A stretch of DNA of 11,598 nucleotides from JBAYJY01 sp041664945 (GTDB lineage: Bacteria > UBP15 > UBA6099): positions 1 to 11,598 of the forward strand of contig JBAYJY010000148.1 in the NCBI GenBank assembly GCA_041664945.1, read 5' to 3'. The translations under genes and the position numbers were made by a program. The notes under the pieces were generated by a model. That model worked only from the letters and a program-made list of their open reading frames with translations. It ran no database searches and was not told where the DNA came from. Positions 5,366 through 11,598 of the stretch are shown here, one piece after another (position 1 is the first letter of the stretch; every line of letters starts with the position of its first letter).

Positions 5366-6721
5366 TCATGGCGCCGCGGCGGCTTTTATCGGACGCAGAC
5401 CGACAAAAGAGACAAGCGCGCAGACCGCGAGAATCACCGCGCAGACCGCGAACGGCGCATAGTGTCCGTAGTCATTCCAGACAAGAGTTCCTATCGTCGG
5501 GCCGAACACAACACCCGCCCCCTGAAACGCCGTCACCATTCCGAGCACCGTGCCGCGCATCCCGGACCACTCTCCGCGCGTCACAAGCGCCATCCACGAC
5601 GGCGCGCCGATCACGAAGCTTATCGCATATCCAATCACCGCCAGCGCCAGCGTCCACGGCTGCCTCACAACCGACATCGTCAGCAGGCAGATCGACGCCA
5701 GCGTCATCCCTATCTTCACCGCGTTCTCTTTTCCAACGCGGTCCGCGAGCCTGCCGGCCGGCAGCGCCATTAACGCTATCACCGCTCCAGCCACCAGAAA
5801 CGCCCTCCAAACCTGCTTTTCAGCCCAGCCAAGCTCGTCCGCCGCGAACAAAAACGTCGTCGGCGTCAGCATGCTCGTCCCCAGCATCTGCATAAACGCA
5901 AGAATAACGAGCGTCACGAGTTGCCCCGCGACCGCCCGGTTCGACATTATTTTTTTAAGATTCTCCTTGAATGTGCCGCTTCCGTCCGGATGCGACTTCG
6001 TATGCTGCTTCTTTGCCGCCGCCCCGATCTTATTTCCCGATATCAGCATCACTACGAATCCGACTGCCATCAGCGCCGACATCACCATGAACACATATTT
6101 ATATTCCCCGAGCCACGCTTTCAGGAACGGGCTGAGCGTCACTCCTGCGCCCATTCCGGCCATCAGGCACATCGTGAAAACGCTCATCGCCGTCGCGCGG
6201 TCCTCTTCATCCGTCATGTCGGCGAACAGCGCTATCATCGCCGGCCACACCATCGCCGCCCCTACTCCGTCCACAAGACGCACAAGTATGAATGTGTCCG
6301 CCGACATCGCGCGCGCCAGCAGAAACGGCGTGACTATCCCAAGCCCCAATCCAATCTGAACCAGCCGTGTGCGCCGGAACCTGTCCCCGAGCGCTCCGGC
6401 AACCGGCTTGAAGCACATCTCCGTGAACACGTATGCCGAGTAGGCGAGCCCGATCAGCATGTCCGAGTGGCCCAAGCCCTTCAGAAACCCGATCAGCGCC
6501 TCCGAATGCCGGAAGCCTTTCAATATATCGAAGATCAGCCCGGATTGCGCGGGGTCGTGGAACTGCGCGCGGAAATAAAACGGCACAAGGGGAATTATCG
6601 CCGTGTAGCATGCGTTCGCGGCGACCGCGACCGCCGCGAGCATGAACAGCGTCGGATACTTGCGGAAAAATTCGCGCAACGAAATCTGCTTCTTTTTTTT
6701 ATCGCCGTTTTTATTCATCAT
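5366..6721 (-). CDS. Major facilitator superfamily transporter (multidrug-efflux-like)
   Basis: A 451-residue inner-membrane protein with about 12 hydrophobic segments in two six-helix halves, split by a polar loop at about 229-262 (KIGAAAKKQHTKSHPDGSG...). A basic N-terminus (KNGDKKKKQ) fits cytoplasmic orientation. MFS motif A appears after TM2 as GALGDRFRRTRLV (109-121) and again in the second half as GRLADRVGKENAV (323-335). D145-R148 and LVDGVGAAMVWPAM (149-162) form TM4, like the proton-coupled drug-efflux branch. The substrate is unknown. Loop 1/TM2 carries a tandem duplication (residues 66-78 and 79-91) not expected in the family. Two ATGs lie in tandem (6721 and 6718); AAGGA abuts the first, so the second has the slightly better spacing. 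The gene probably has its own promoter in the 87 nt after the ABC permease. Confidence 0.92.
   Translation of the reverse strand: MMNKNGDKKKKQISLREFFRKYPTLFMLAAVAVAANACYTAIIPLVPFYFRAQFHDPAQSGLIFDILKGFRHSEALIGFLKGLGHSDMLIGLAYSAYVFTEMCFKPVAGALGDRFRRTRLVQIGLGLGIVTPFLLARAMSADTFILVRLVDGVGAAMVWPAMIALFADMTDEEDRATAMSVFTMCLMAGMGAGVTLSPFLKAWLGEYKYVFMVMSALMAVGFVVMLISGNKIGAAAKKQHTKSHPDGSGTFKENLKKIMSNRAVAGQLVTLVILAFMQMLGTSMLTPTTFLFAADELGWAEKQVWRAFLVAGAVIALMALPAGRLADRVGKENAVKIGMTLASICLLTMSVVRQPWTLALAVIGYAISFVIGAPSWMALVTRGEWSGMRGTVLGMVTAFQGAGVVFGPTIGTLVWNDYGHYAPFAVCAVILAVCALVSFVGLRPIKAAAAP
6449..6526 (-). repeat. In-frame tandem duplication (2 x 39 nt) inside the MFS gene
   Basis: Two adjacent 39-nt units (minus strand: 6526-6488, then 6487-6449) encode ILKGFRHSEALIG and FLKGLGHSDMLIG. 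By eye the nucleotide copies match at 28 of 39 positions, and the last nine (CTGATCGGG) are identical. Differences are mostly at third positions plus a few replacements, so the duplication is not very recent. Confidence 0.8.
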
Positions 6722-6736
6722 TCCTTATAGTGAATA

Positions 6737-6764
6737 ATCCTATTTGTTTTCGCGGCCTCGTCAA
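6737..6764 (-). promoter_or_regulatory. Possible promoter of the MFS gene
   Basis: The minus strand reads TTGACG (6759-6764), a 16-nt spacer and TAGGAT (6737-6742). The leader would be only about 10-15 nt, ending at the AAGGA ribosome site. The -10 box matches consensus at 4 of 6 positions. A second TTGACA (6793-6798) has no matching -10. Confidence 0.4.
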
Positions 6765-6808
6765 TAGCGCTCCGCGCGTCAGGCGCGCCCTTTGTCAACT
6801 CCCGGCGG

Positions 6809-8506
6809 TCACGCCCGGAACAGATCGCCCATTTTGCGGCCGAGCAACCTCTGCGCAACCGCCAGCGACGCCGCCAGCAGCGCGACTCCCAGCACGCCCA
6901 TCGCGCTCGCTATCATGCCGCCGTCCTCGAGCCGCCCCATCAGCATGTAGATCGCCTTCGTCATCGGATAGAACTTCTCCTCCATCGCCAATATCAGGCT
7001 GTCGCTCACCTCGAGCATGCTGAACGCGAACGCGAGTATCGCCGCCCCGAGCATGTTCGCCCGGATCAGCGGAAACGTCACCCGCCGCAGCGTCGTCGCC
7101 GGCGAAGCCCCGAGGCTCGCCGACGCCTCCTCCAGCGTCACGCTCGTCTGCTGAAACCCCGCGTACAGCGCCCGCACCACCAGCGGCAGACGCCTCACCG
7201 CGTAGCTGATCACCAACAACGCCACCGGGTTAACCCGCGGGTCCAGAAACGTCCCGAAAAAAACCTGCACGTATCCGAACGCCAGAACTACGCCCGGAAC
7301 CGCCAGCGGCATCATTGCGCACACATCCAGTATCCAGCGGCCGCGAAACCGCTTTCTCGATATCATATACGCTATCGCGCCGCCAGTGATCAGCGTCGCC
7401 ACTACCGCCAGCCCGCTGAACGCCAGACTGTTCTTAACCGACGAAAACGACATCGGATGCGTGAAAACTTTTCCGTAATATTCGAACGTCCACGCCTCAG
7501 GCAGCGCGGTCATGAACCATTCCTTCGACAGCGACACGAGCGCCACGCTTATGTGCGGCACGAGCGCGAGCGCGATGAAAACCGCAAGCGCCGCCGTGAT
7601 CAGAATCTTGCCCGGCAGCCCGAGCTTTATCAGGCGGCCCGATGTGCGCCCGAACGCCGCCATCTCCACCTTGCGGCGCGCGAACAGATATTTCGACGCC
7701 ACGAAAAACACCGCCGTGATAGCAAGCGCGACAACCACCAGCGCGTAGCCGAGCAGATTCTCCTTGGATTCCTGAAGGCTGTTGAAAATCTGAACCGGAA
7801 TCACCGCGCGATACTCGAACAGCAGCGGCGTGCCGAGGTCGGTCATCGCCCAGATGAAAACCACCGACGCGCCCGCGAAGAATCCGGGCGCCAGCAGCGG
7901 CGCCTTCACGGAGCGGAACAGAGACAGGCCGCGCGCCCCGAGCCCGCGCGCAGCTTCCTCCAGCGACGGGTCCATCAGCGCATACGACCCGACGACATTA
8001 AGATACATAATCGGAAAAAGGTGCAGCGTCTCCAGAATCACGACGCCCCAGAACGGAGCGCCCAGCCAGTCTATCGGGTTCCTCGCGCCGATAACGCCCC
8101 AATGCATCAACAGCGTGTTAACCATCCCGAAACGGCCCAGAATATACTTCACTCCGATCGCGCCCACGAACGGCGGCAGAATCATCGGAATCAGAAACAT
8201 GTTGCCCCAGAAATTCTTCGCCGGCAGGTCCGTCTTCACCGTCAGCGTCGCGAAAATAAATCCCAGCGCGCCGGACAGCAGAGTCACGTTCATGGCGATC
8301 AGCAGGCTGTTCACAATGCTGCGCGCCATAACCGGGTTGCTGAACAGCAGCTTGAAAAAAGAAAGCGAAAACGCCCCCTCGGGCATCAGCGATTTTTTGA
8401 ATACGTAATATAAGGGGTAAAACAGGAACAGAGCGAAGAACGCGGCGATCAGGCCGGTTCCGATATAAACTCCCGCGCCCGACCGCTCACTCGAGGATAA
8501 CGACAT
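6809..8506 (-). CDS. ABC importer permease with two fused transmembrane domains (FbpB/iron(III)-type)
   Basis: A 565-residue inner-membrane protein made of two binding-protein-dependent permease domains in one chain, about 12 hydrophobic segments. This double-length form is typical of iron(III) (FbpB/SfuB/HitB), thiamine and some phosphonate importers. Each half has the cytoplasmic EAA loop that docks on the ATPase: LEEAARGLGARGLSLFRSV (182-200) and LEEASASLGASPATTLRRV (458-476), each followed by a P-L helix. The start is well placed: GGAGG (8513-8517) is 6 nt before the ATG. That site lies inside the ATPase gene, and the first 20 nt of this gene overlap the ATPase end, pointing to translational coupling. 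The next gene on the strand (MFS) is 87 nt away with its own promoter candidate. Substrate is unknown; iron(III) is the family's commonest annotation. Confidence 0.92.
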   Translation of the reverse strand: MSLSSSERSGAGVYIGTGLIAAFFALFLFYPLYYVFKKSLMPEGAFSLSFFKLLFSNPVMARSIVNSLLIAMNVTLLSGALGFIFATLTVKTDLPAKNFWGNMFLIPMILPPFVGAIGVKYILGRFGMVNTLLMHWGVIGARNPIDWLGAPFWGVVILETLHLFPIMYLNVVGSYALMDPSLEEAARGLGARGLSLFRSVKAPLLAPGFFAGASVVFIWAMTDLGTPLLFEYRAVIPVQIFNSLQESKENLLGYALVVVALAITAVFFVASKYLFARRKVEMAAFGRTSGRLIKLGLPGKILITAALAVFIALALVPHISVALVSLSKEWFMTALPEAWTFEYYGKVFTHPMSFSSVKNSLAFSGLAVVATLITGGAIAYMISRKRFRGRWILDVCAMMPLAVPGVVLAFGYVQVFFGTFLDPRVNPVALLVISYAVRRLPLVVRALYAGFQQTSVTLEEASASLGASPATTLRRVTFPLIRANMLGAAILAFAFSMLEVSDSLILAMEEKFYPMTKAIYMLMGRLEDGGMIASAMGVLGVALLAASLAVAQRLLGRKMGDLFRA

Positions 8507-9536
8507 CCCGTTCCTCCAATGTTATTCCGGCTGTGTCGCCCTTCTTCCAGCGGCCCGCCGCGCTCGCCCCCGGCGCCGCCGCCGTCAGCGTCGCGCCGCC
8601 CTCCAGTTCGAGCTCGATCTTCACCGTCCCGCCGAAGAACTTCACGCTGCGCGCCTTGCCGGTCACTGCCGCGCCATCCGGCGAACCGAGACGCACCGAC
8701 TCCGGTCTCACCGAGATCAGCGCTTTTTCCGGTTTGCCGCCGCCGGCCGGCGCCGGAATCCAGCCGGCAGGAGTGTCGAAACCCTGCCGCCCGTCCCGCG
8801 CGGCCGCCCTCGCTTCGAGCAGGTTCGTCTCGCCGACGAAGCTCGCCACGAACGCGCTCCGCGGTCGCGCGTAGATCTCCTCCGGCGTCCCGATCTGAAC
8901 TATCGCGCCGTCCTTCATAATCGCCAGCCGGTCCGCCAGCGACAGCGCCTCGTCCTGATCGTGCGTCACGTACAGCGCCGTTATCTTGAATTCATCGTGG
9001 ATACGTTTTATCTCCTCGCGCACCTCGACGCGCAGCTTCGTGTCGAGATTGCTCAGAGGCTCGTCCAGCAGAAGCGCATCCGGCTGAATGACGAGCGCCC
9101 GCGCGAGCGCCACCCGCTGCTGCTGGCCGCCTGAAAGCTCCGCCGGGACACGCGCCCCGAGCCCGCCCAGCCGCGTCCGCTCCATCACGTCATCGAGACG
9201 CCGTTTCTTCTCCGCCGCTTCGAGCTTGCGGAACCGCAACCCATACGATATGTTCTGCGCCACCGTCATGTGCGGAAACAGCGCGTACGTCTGGAACACC
9301 ATCCCCACGTTCCGCTTGTGCGGCGGCGTGCGCGAGATGTCCCGCCCGTCGAATAAAATCTCCCCTTCGTCCGGCGTGATGAAACCCGCCACCATCCGCA
9401 GCGCGGTCGTCTTCCCGCATCCGGACGGGCCGAGCAGAAAAAACAACTCGCCCTTTCCTATCGTCAGCGACACGCCGCCGACAGCCGTCGTCTCGCCGTA
9501 CCGCTTCACAACATTCTTCAGTTCGACAGATACCAT
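8487..9536 (-). CDS. ABC importer ATP-binding protein (FbpC/PotA/UgpC type) with TOBE domain
   Basis: A 349-residue cytoplasmic ATPase (counted from the ATG at 9536) that powers the fused permease encoded next. Motifs: GPSGCGKTT (36-44, Walker A), Q82 in VFQTYALFPHMTV (Q-loop), LSGGQQQRVALARAL (134-148, ABC signature), ALLLDEPLSNLD (154-165, Walker B and D-loop), and VTHDQDEA (190-197, switch histidine 192). A C-terminal TOBE-like beta region from about 272 (ALISVRPESVRLG) is typical of the CUT1/iron/polyamine ATPases. The frame opens at an ATG at 9590. I prefer 9536 because family members start with a short MxxVELKNVxKRYG block, the extra 18 residues look non-conserved, and a candidate -10 box lies just inside the longer form. 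No binding-protein gene is adjacent. Confidence 0.92.
   Translation of the reverse strand: MVSVELKNVVKRYGETTAVGGVSLTIGKGELFFLLGPSGCGKTTALRMVAGFITPDEGEILFDGRDISRTPPHKRNVGMVFQTYALFPHMTVAQNISYGLRFRKLEAAEKKRRLDDVMERTRLGGLGARVPAELSGGQQQRVALARALVIQPDALLLDEPLSNLDTKLRVEVREEIKRIHDEFKITALYVTHDQDEALSLADRLAIMKDGAIVQIGTPEEIYARPRSAFVASFVGETNLLEARAAARDGRQGFDTPAGWIPAPAGGGKPEKALISVRPESVRLGSPDGAAVTGKARSVKFFGGTVKIELELEGGATLTAAAPGASAAGRWKKGDTAGITLEERDVVILE
8513..8517 (-). promoter_or_regulatory. Internal ribosome binding site of the permease
   Basis: GGAGG on the minus strand lies within the last codons of the ATPase gene, 6 nt from the permease ATG at 8506-8504. It explains how a gene overlapping its neighbour by 20 nt in another frame is translated. 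Confidence 0.75.
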
Positions 9537-9580
9537 CGTTTCACTCGTTTTCGTTAAAGTCGGCGCGTCCGCCGTTATTG

Positions 9581-9609
9581 ATAGTATCATGCCGACGCCC
9601 CGCCCGCAA
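9581..9609 (-). promoter_or_regulatory. Possible promoter of the ABC importer operon
   Basis: The minus strand reads TTGCGG (9604-9609), a 17-nt spacer and TACTAT (9581-9586). Spacing is ideal but both hexamers are imperfect. Transcription would begin near 9574, about 40 nt before the preferred ATPase start at 9536 and downstream of the ATG at 9590. Confidence 0.35.
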
Positions 9610-9638
9610 GATTAACCGCTCGCGACAGGGCGCAATCA

Positions 9639-9662
9639 GATATTTGACGTCAATTTTATATC
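9639..9662. repeat. Nested inverted repeat at the edge of the AT-rich island
   Basis: The perfect palindrome TTGACGTCAA (9644-9653) is enclosed by a second inverted pair, GATAT (9639-9643) and ATATC (9658-9662), with TTTT (9654-9657) as a one-sided bulge. It lies between the stop of the RloB-like gene and the promoter region of the ABC operon. It could be an operator, a weak structure at the mRNA end, or a recombination remnant. There is no U tract directly after it on the minus strand, so it is not a standard terminator. Confidence 0.6.
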
Positions 9663-9685
9663 GGCGTGGAAGAGGTAATTTAGTT

Positions 9686-10345
9686 TCAGGAACAACCATT
9701 TTCGGTTGTATCTGCTTCGCGGATATTTCTTAGATGTTTTATAAGTTTATCTACACTTGTTGATGGATTATGATTCTCGGGATAACCATTGCCGACATGT
9801 CTGATTCTCAGATTATTTGCTCTCAGTTCAGCGCCTATTAGCCCGCTTTCTAATTCCCTGAATATTCCTGCCATGCTCTTTTCATAATCAGGCATGTGAT
9901 TTTTAAGTTCTCTTTTGGCGGCATCCCTTTCAAGATAGGCAGTCTGGTCCTGAAAATGCAGAAGATACCATAACTCGATGCACGGATTGGAAAACGCAAC
10001 GCCGAATCCATTATCGTTTGCCATTATAATAGCGGCATCGCAAGTGAGGTGTTGATCTCTGTCAAAAACGCACCAGACATTTTCATTTTTGATTTCTCTC
10101 TTATTTGTTCTGAGTTGCCTCGCTCTACTCTTTGCAAAATCCACAATTCCCTTGGGGTCGGTTCCACATTCATCTCCCCCAACTATTTCAATATCCATGG
10201 ATGTCAGCCGCCACTCTTGTTTTATACTTGTGAGATAATTCGGCTCTGTTTTCTTTCCTTCGCAAACGATTAGAATAACCGGTTTCTGGGACTTGAAATC
10301 AGTCCTTCTAAGGGGCTTTCCTTTTTTATAACGAGGCTTCGACAT
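9686..10345 (-). CDS. rloB: RloB family protein, TOPRIM-like probable defence nuclease/effector
   Basis: A 219-residue protein of the RloB family, first noted as an open reading frame linked to type I restriction loci and related to the second protein of AbiL. The N-terminus is basic (KPRYKKGKPLRRTDFKSQK). A TOPRIM-like core follows: a beta strand ending in the acidic motif VCEGKKTEPNYL (27-38, E29), then WCVFDRDQH (91-99, D95 and D97, the DxD metal motif). The family block FSNPCIELWYLLHF (118-131, E124) comes next, and NPSTSVDKLIKHL (193-205) near the C-terminus. By analogy with AriB of PARIS and the OLD nucleases, this is probably the effector held by the partner ATPase; that role is inferred. 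The gene starts 17 nt after the ATPase stop on the same strand; the only purine-rich site (AGAGGG) is 13 nt upstream, so its ribosome site is poor. The coding sequence is AT-rich, unlike the leftward genes. Confidence 0.88.
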   Translation of the reverse strand: MSKPRYKKGKPLRRTDFKSQKPVILIVCEGKKTEPNYLTSIKQEWRLTSMDIEIVGGDECGTDPKGIVDFAKSRARQLRTNKREIKNENVWCVFDRDQHLTCDAAIIMANDNGFGVAFSNPCIELWYLLHFQDQTAYLERDAAKRELKNHMPDYEKSMAGIFRELESGLIGAELRANNLRIRHVGNGYPENHNPSTSVDKLIKHLRNIREADTTENGCS

Positions 10346-10362
10346 AGTAAGCTTATTTCCCT

Positions 10363-11598
10363 CTATTTGTGCATATCAAACTTTTGTAGAATTGGAATAG
10401 CTCCATATCGTCCGTCCAAGTAATTCTTTCTGAAATTTTCGCCTTTTCGCGCCTTATAGTCTGAAAGCGAGAAAAGACTTGACGCTCCATCGGAGTGGCC
10501 TTTTTCCGCAAACCATATCTGGTCTCTGCGAAATAACTCCGGATTTAAAAGTTCGGTATTGTGAGTTGTGAAAAGCATTTGAGCAGTTGAATCTTTTTTA
10601 TAGTTATGGAAGAACTCCAAAAGCCATTCTGAAAGAAGGGGATGTAACCGCAAATCCAATTCGTCGGAAAATACATTTAATTGGTAGTTGAGTGTAGAAA
10701 TAATATGTCCGGCGAGTTGAAAAAGCCTCTGTGTGCCATCAGATTCATTTTTAAAATCCATAGGCATGAAAGTTTCTTCGCCTTGTGAAGTTCTTATTCT
10801 GTGATGAAATTTGATCATAAATTCACTAAGCATTTTGGGCGCTTCGCTTGGCGGCGGCTTAAAAACATTGCCGTTTTTGTCCAAATTTTTCAACAAAGTT
10901 CGCAACATCTTTATTGAAGTTTCATCCACCTCAATTGTTTTCTCTTCGACTTCAAAGTCTGAGATTTCCAAGTCAGCTTTCTTTAAAAAATCAACAATAA
11001 GATTCTTATTGTTGTTGTCATTAAGAACCATTTTTGAAGTAATCACCGGCATGGAATATTCTATAGAAGGGAGCGGTCGAAATAGGTAAAACCATTCGTT
11101 GATTTTCCCAGCAAAATCAACATTAAATTGCGTCGCTACCGTTAAGAACAAGCTGTTGTGCCGTGTTTTTCCGACAAGGTCTTTCGATTTTGATAAACTC
11201 CGGTTGAATTTATACTGAGGTTTATGTTGTTCGTCTAAAAACCTTTCAAACAGAGTAGCCTGCTGACCTTTCGGGAAAGAATATAGCCATTCCTCATGAA
11301 CTCTTTCCGCGTCAACCGTGAATCCGTAAACATACCTGATGCCTTCATGAATGAAATCAGCCTCAAAGAGACTGGGTTTCCCGGCGCATTCGTTGTCGAA
11401 TGCGAAAGGTGTTACATCAATTCTCGTGTTGTTATCTCCAACGACTGACTCTCTAACAAATGCTGTCATAAACTCAATCGCTTTTATGAAGTTCGATTTT
11501 CCGGAAGCGTTGGCGCCGTAAATCGCTGCGCTTTTCAGAAGGCGATGCTTGAAAGCGCCGGAAGGCTCGATGATATTCTGCGGCAGAGTCTCTTTATC
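10363..11598 (-). CDS. rloA: AAA-type ATPase, RloA/AbiLi-like defence partner (5' end outside window)
   Basis: The frame is open through the right edge: 411 codons are present and the N-terminus is missing, probably about 30 residues. A start at the internal ATG (11469) would be wrong because it removes the P-loop. Counting from the edge, Walker A is GANASGKS (28-35, positions 11494-11517). An SDGT-type signature, NESDGTQRLFQLAG, is at about 284-297. Walker B with the SMC-like D/H block, VFSDELDLRLHP, is at 309-320, a TTHN switch at 344-347, and the C-terminal family block ENFRKNYLDGRYGAIPIL at 387-404. This is the AAA_15/AAA_21-type ATPase (ABC/SMC-like fold) found with RloB and in AbiL and PARIS. 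It is expected to sense infection and control the TOPRIM partner (inference). It is AT-rich and precedes the RloB gene by 17 nt, forming one unit. Confidence 0.9.
   Translation of the reverse strand, partial: DKETLPQNIIEPSGAFKHRLLKSAAIYGANASGKSNFIKAIEFMTAFVRESVVGDNNTRIDVTPFAFDNECAGKPSLFEADFIHEGIRYVYGFTVDAERVHEEWLYSFPKGQQATLFERFLDEQHKPQYKFNRSLSKSKDLVGKTRHNSLFLTVATQFNVDFAGKINEWFYLFRPLPSIEYSMPVITSKMVLNDNNNKNLIVDFLKKADLEISDFEVEEKTIEVDETSIKMLRTLLKNLDKNGNVFKPPPSEAPKMLSEFMIKFHHRIRTSQGEETFMPMDFKNESDGTQRLFQLAGHIISTLNYQLNVFSDELDLRLHPLLSEWLLEFFHNYKKDSTAQMLFTTHNTELLNPELFRRDQIWFAEKGHSDGASSLFSLSDYKARKGENFRKNYLDGRYGAIPILQKFDMHK

Noticed and set aside
5340..5380. GCCGCG/CGCGGC inverted repeat beside an eight-base T run, considered as a terminator for the MFS gene.
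   Set aside because: On the strand that is transcribed (minus) the hairpin is followed by A residues, not U. The T run has the right sense only on the plus strand, where it precedes the stem.
5550..6730. Two 269-codon plus-strand frames antisense to the MFS gene.
   Set aside because: They mirror the transporter's codons and show no recognisable protein features.
6770..6792. GCGCG/CGCGC inverted repeat after the ABC permease, considered as a terminator.
   Set aside because: Only a 5-bp stem and no U tract follows on the minus strand.
7457..8413. 318-codon plus-strand frame antisense to the ABC permease.
   Set aside because: Arg/His/Gln-rich low-complexity product with no motif; the permease frame has both EAA loops and a ribosome site.
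1..11598. CRISPR arrays, tRNA genes and insertion sequences.
   Set aside because: No regularly spaced direct repeats, cloverleaf with a TTC loop, or transposase-like frame was seen on either strand.

Overview
This window looks like a chromosomal segment of an uncultured, GC-rich bacterium. I cannot place it in a phylum. Most of it is GC-rich with strongly GC-biased third codon positions, which is why long shadow frames lie opposite nearly every gene. The exception is about 9.69 kb to the right end, which is visibly AT-rich and looks horizontally acquired.

Layout, left to right. (1) Positions 1-2330, all minus strand: a YfcE/MJ0936-type metallophosphoesterase, then a secreted protein of unknown function with an apparent internal duplication, then the first 180 codons of a protein that runs off the left edge and resembles the N-terminal part of glycogen-debranching/six-hairpin glycosidase-like proteins (tentative). 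(2) Positions 2331-2500: a divergent promoter region with a near-consensus sigma70-type promoter firing right. (3) Positions 2501-4290, plus strand: hisC (histidinol-phosphate/aromatic aminotransferase) and cmk (cytidylate kinase), overlapping by 4 nt. (4) Positions 4329-5294, minus strand: a MerR-type helix-turn-helix protein with a Gln/Pro/Ala-rich linker, a long coiled coil and a basic tail, an architecture like the chromosome-anchoring protein RacA. Its promoter -10 box sits close to the first ATG, so its true start is uncertain. (5) Positions 5366-6721, minus strand: a 12-TM major facilitator with an in-frame tandem 13-residue duplication at the loop 1/TM2 border. (6) Positions 6809-9536, minus strand: a two-gene ABC importer operon, ATPase then a double-length fused permease, overlapping by 20 nt, of the iron(III)/phosphonate/polyamine type. 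No substrate-binding protein is in view. (7) Positions 9686-11598, minus strand: an AAA-type ATPase (RloA/AbiLi-like, N-terminus outside the window) followed by an RloB-family TOPRIM-like protein. This pair matches the ATPase-plus-TOPRIM logic of phage-defence systems such as RloAB, AbiL and PARIS.

The leftmost six regions are housekeeping, transport or envelope genes in short transcription units. The right-hand pair is the accessory part and the best candidate for a defence system. A nested inverted repeat sits exactly between it and the ABC operon. No tRNA, rRNA, CRISPR array or transposase was seen. No gene-free stretch exceeds 300 bases.
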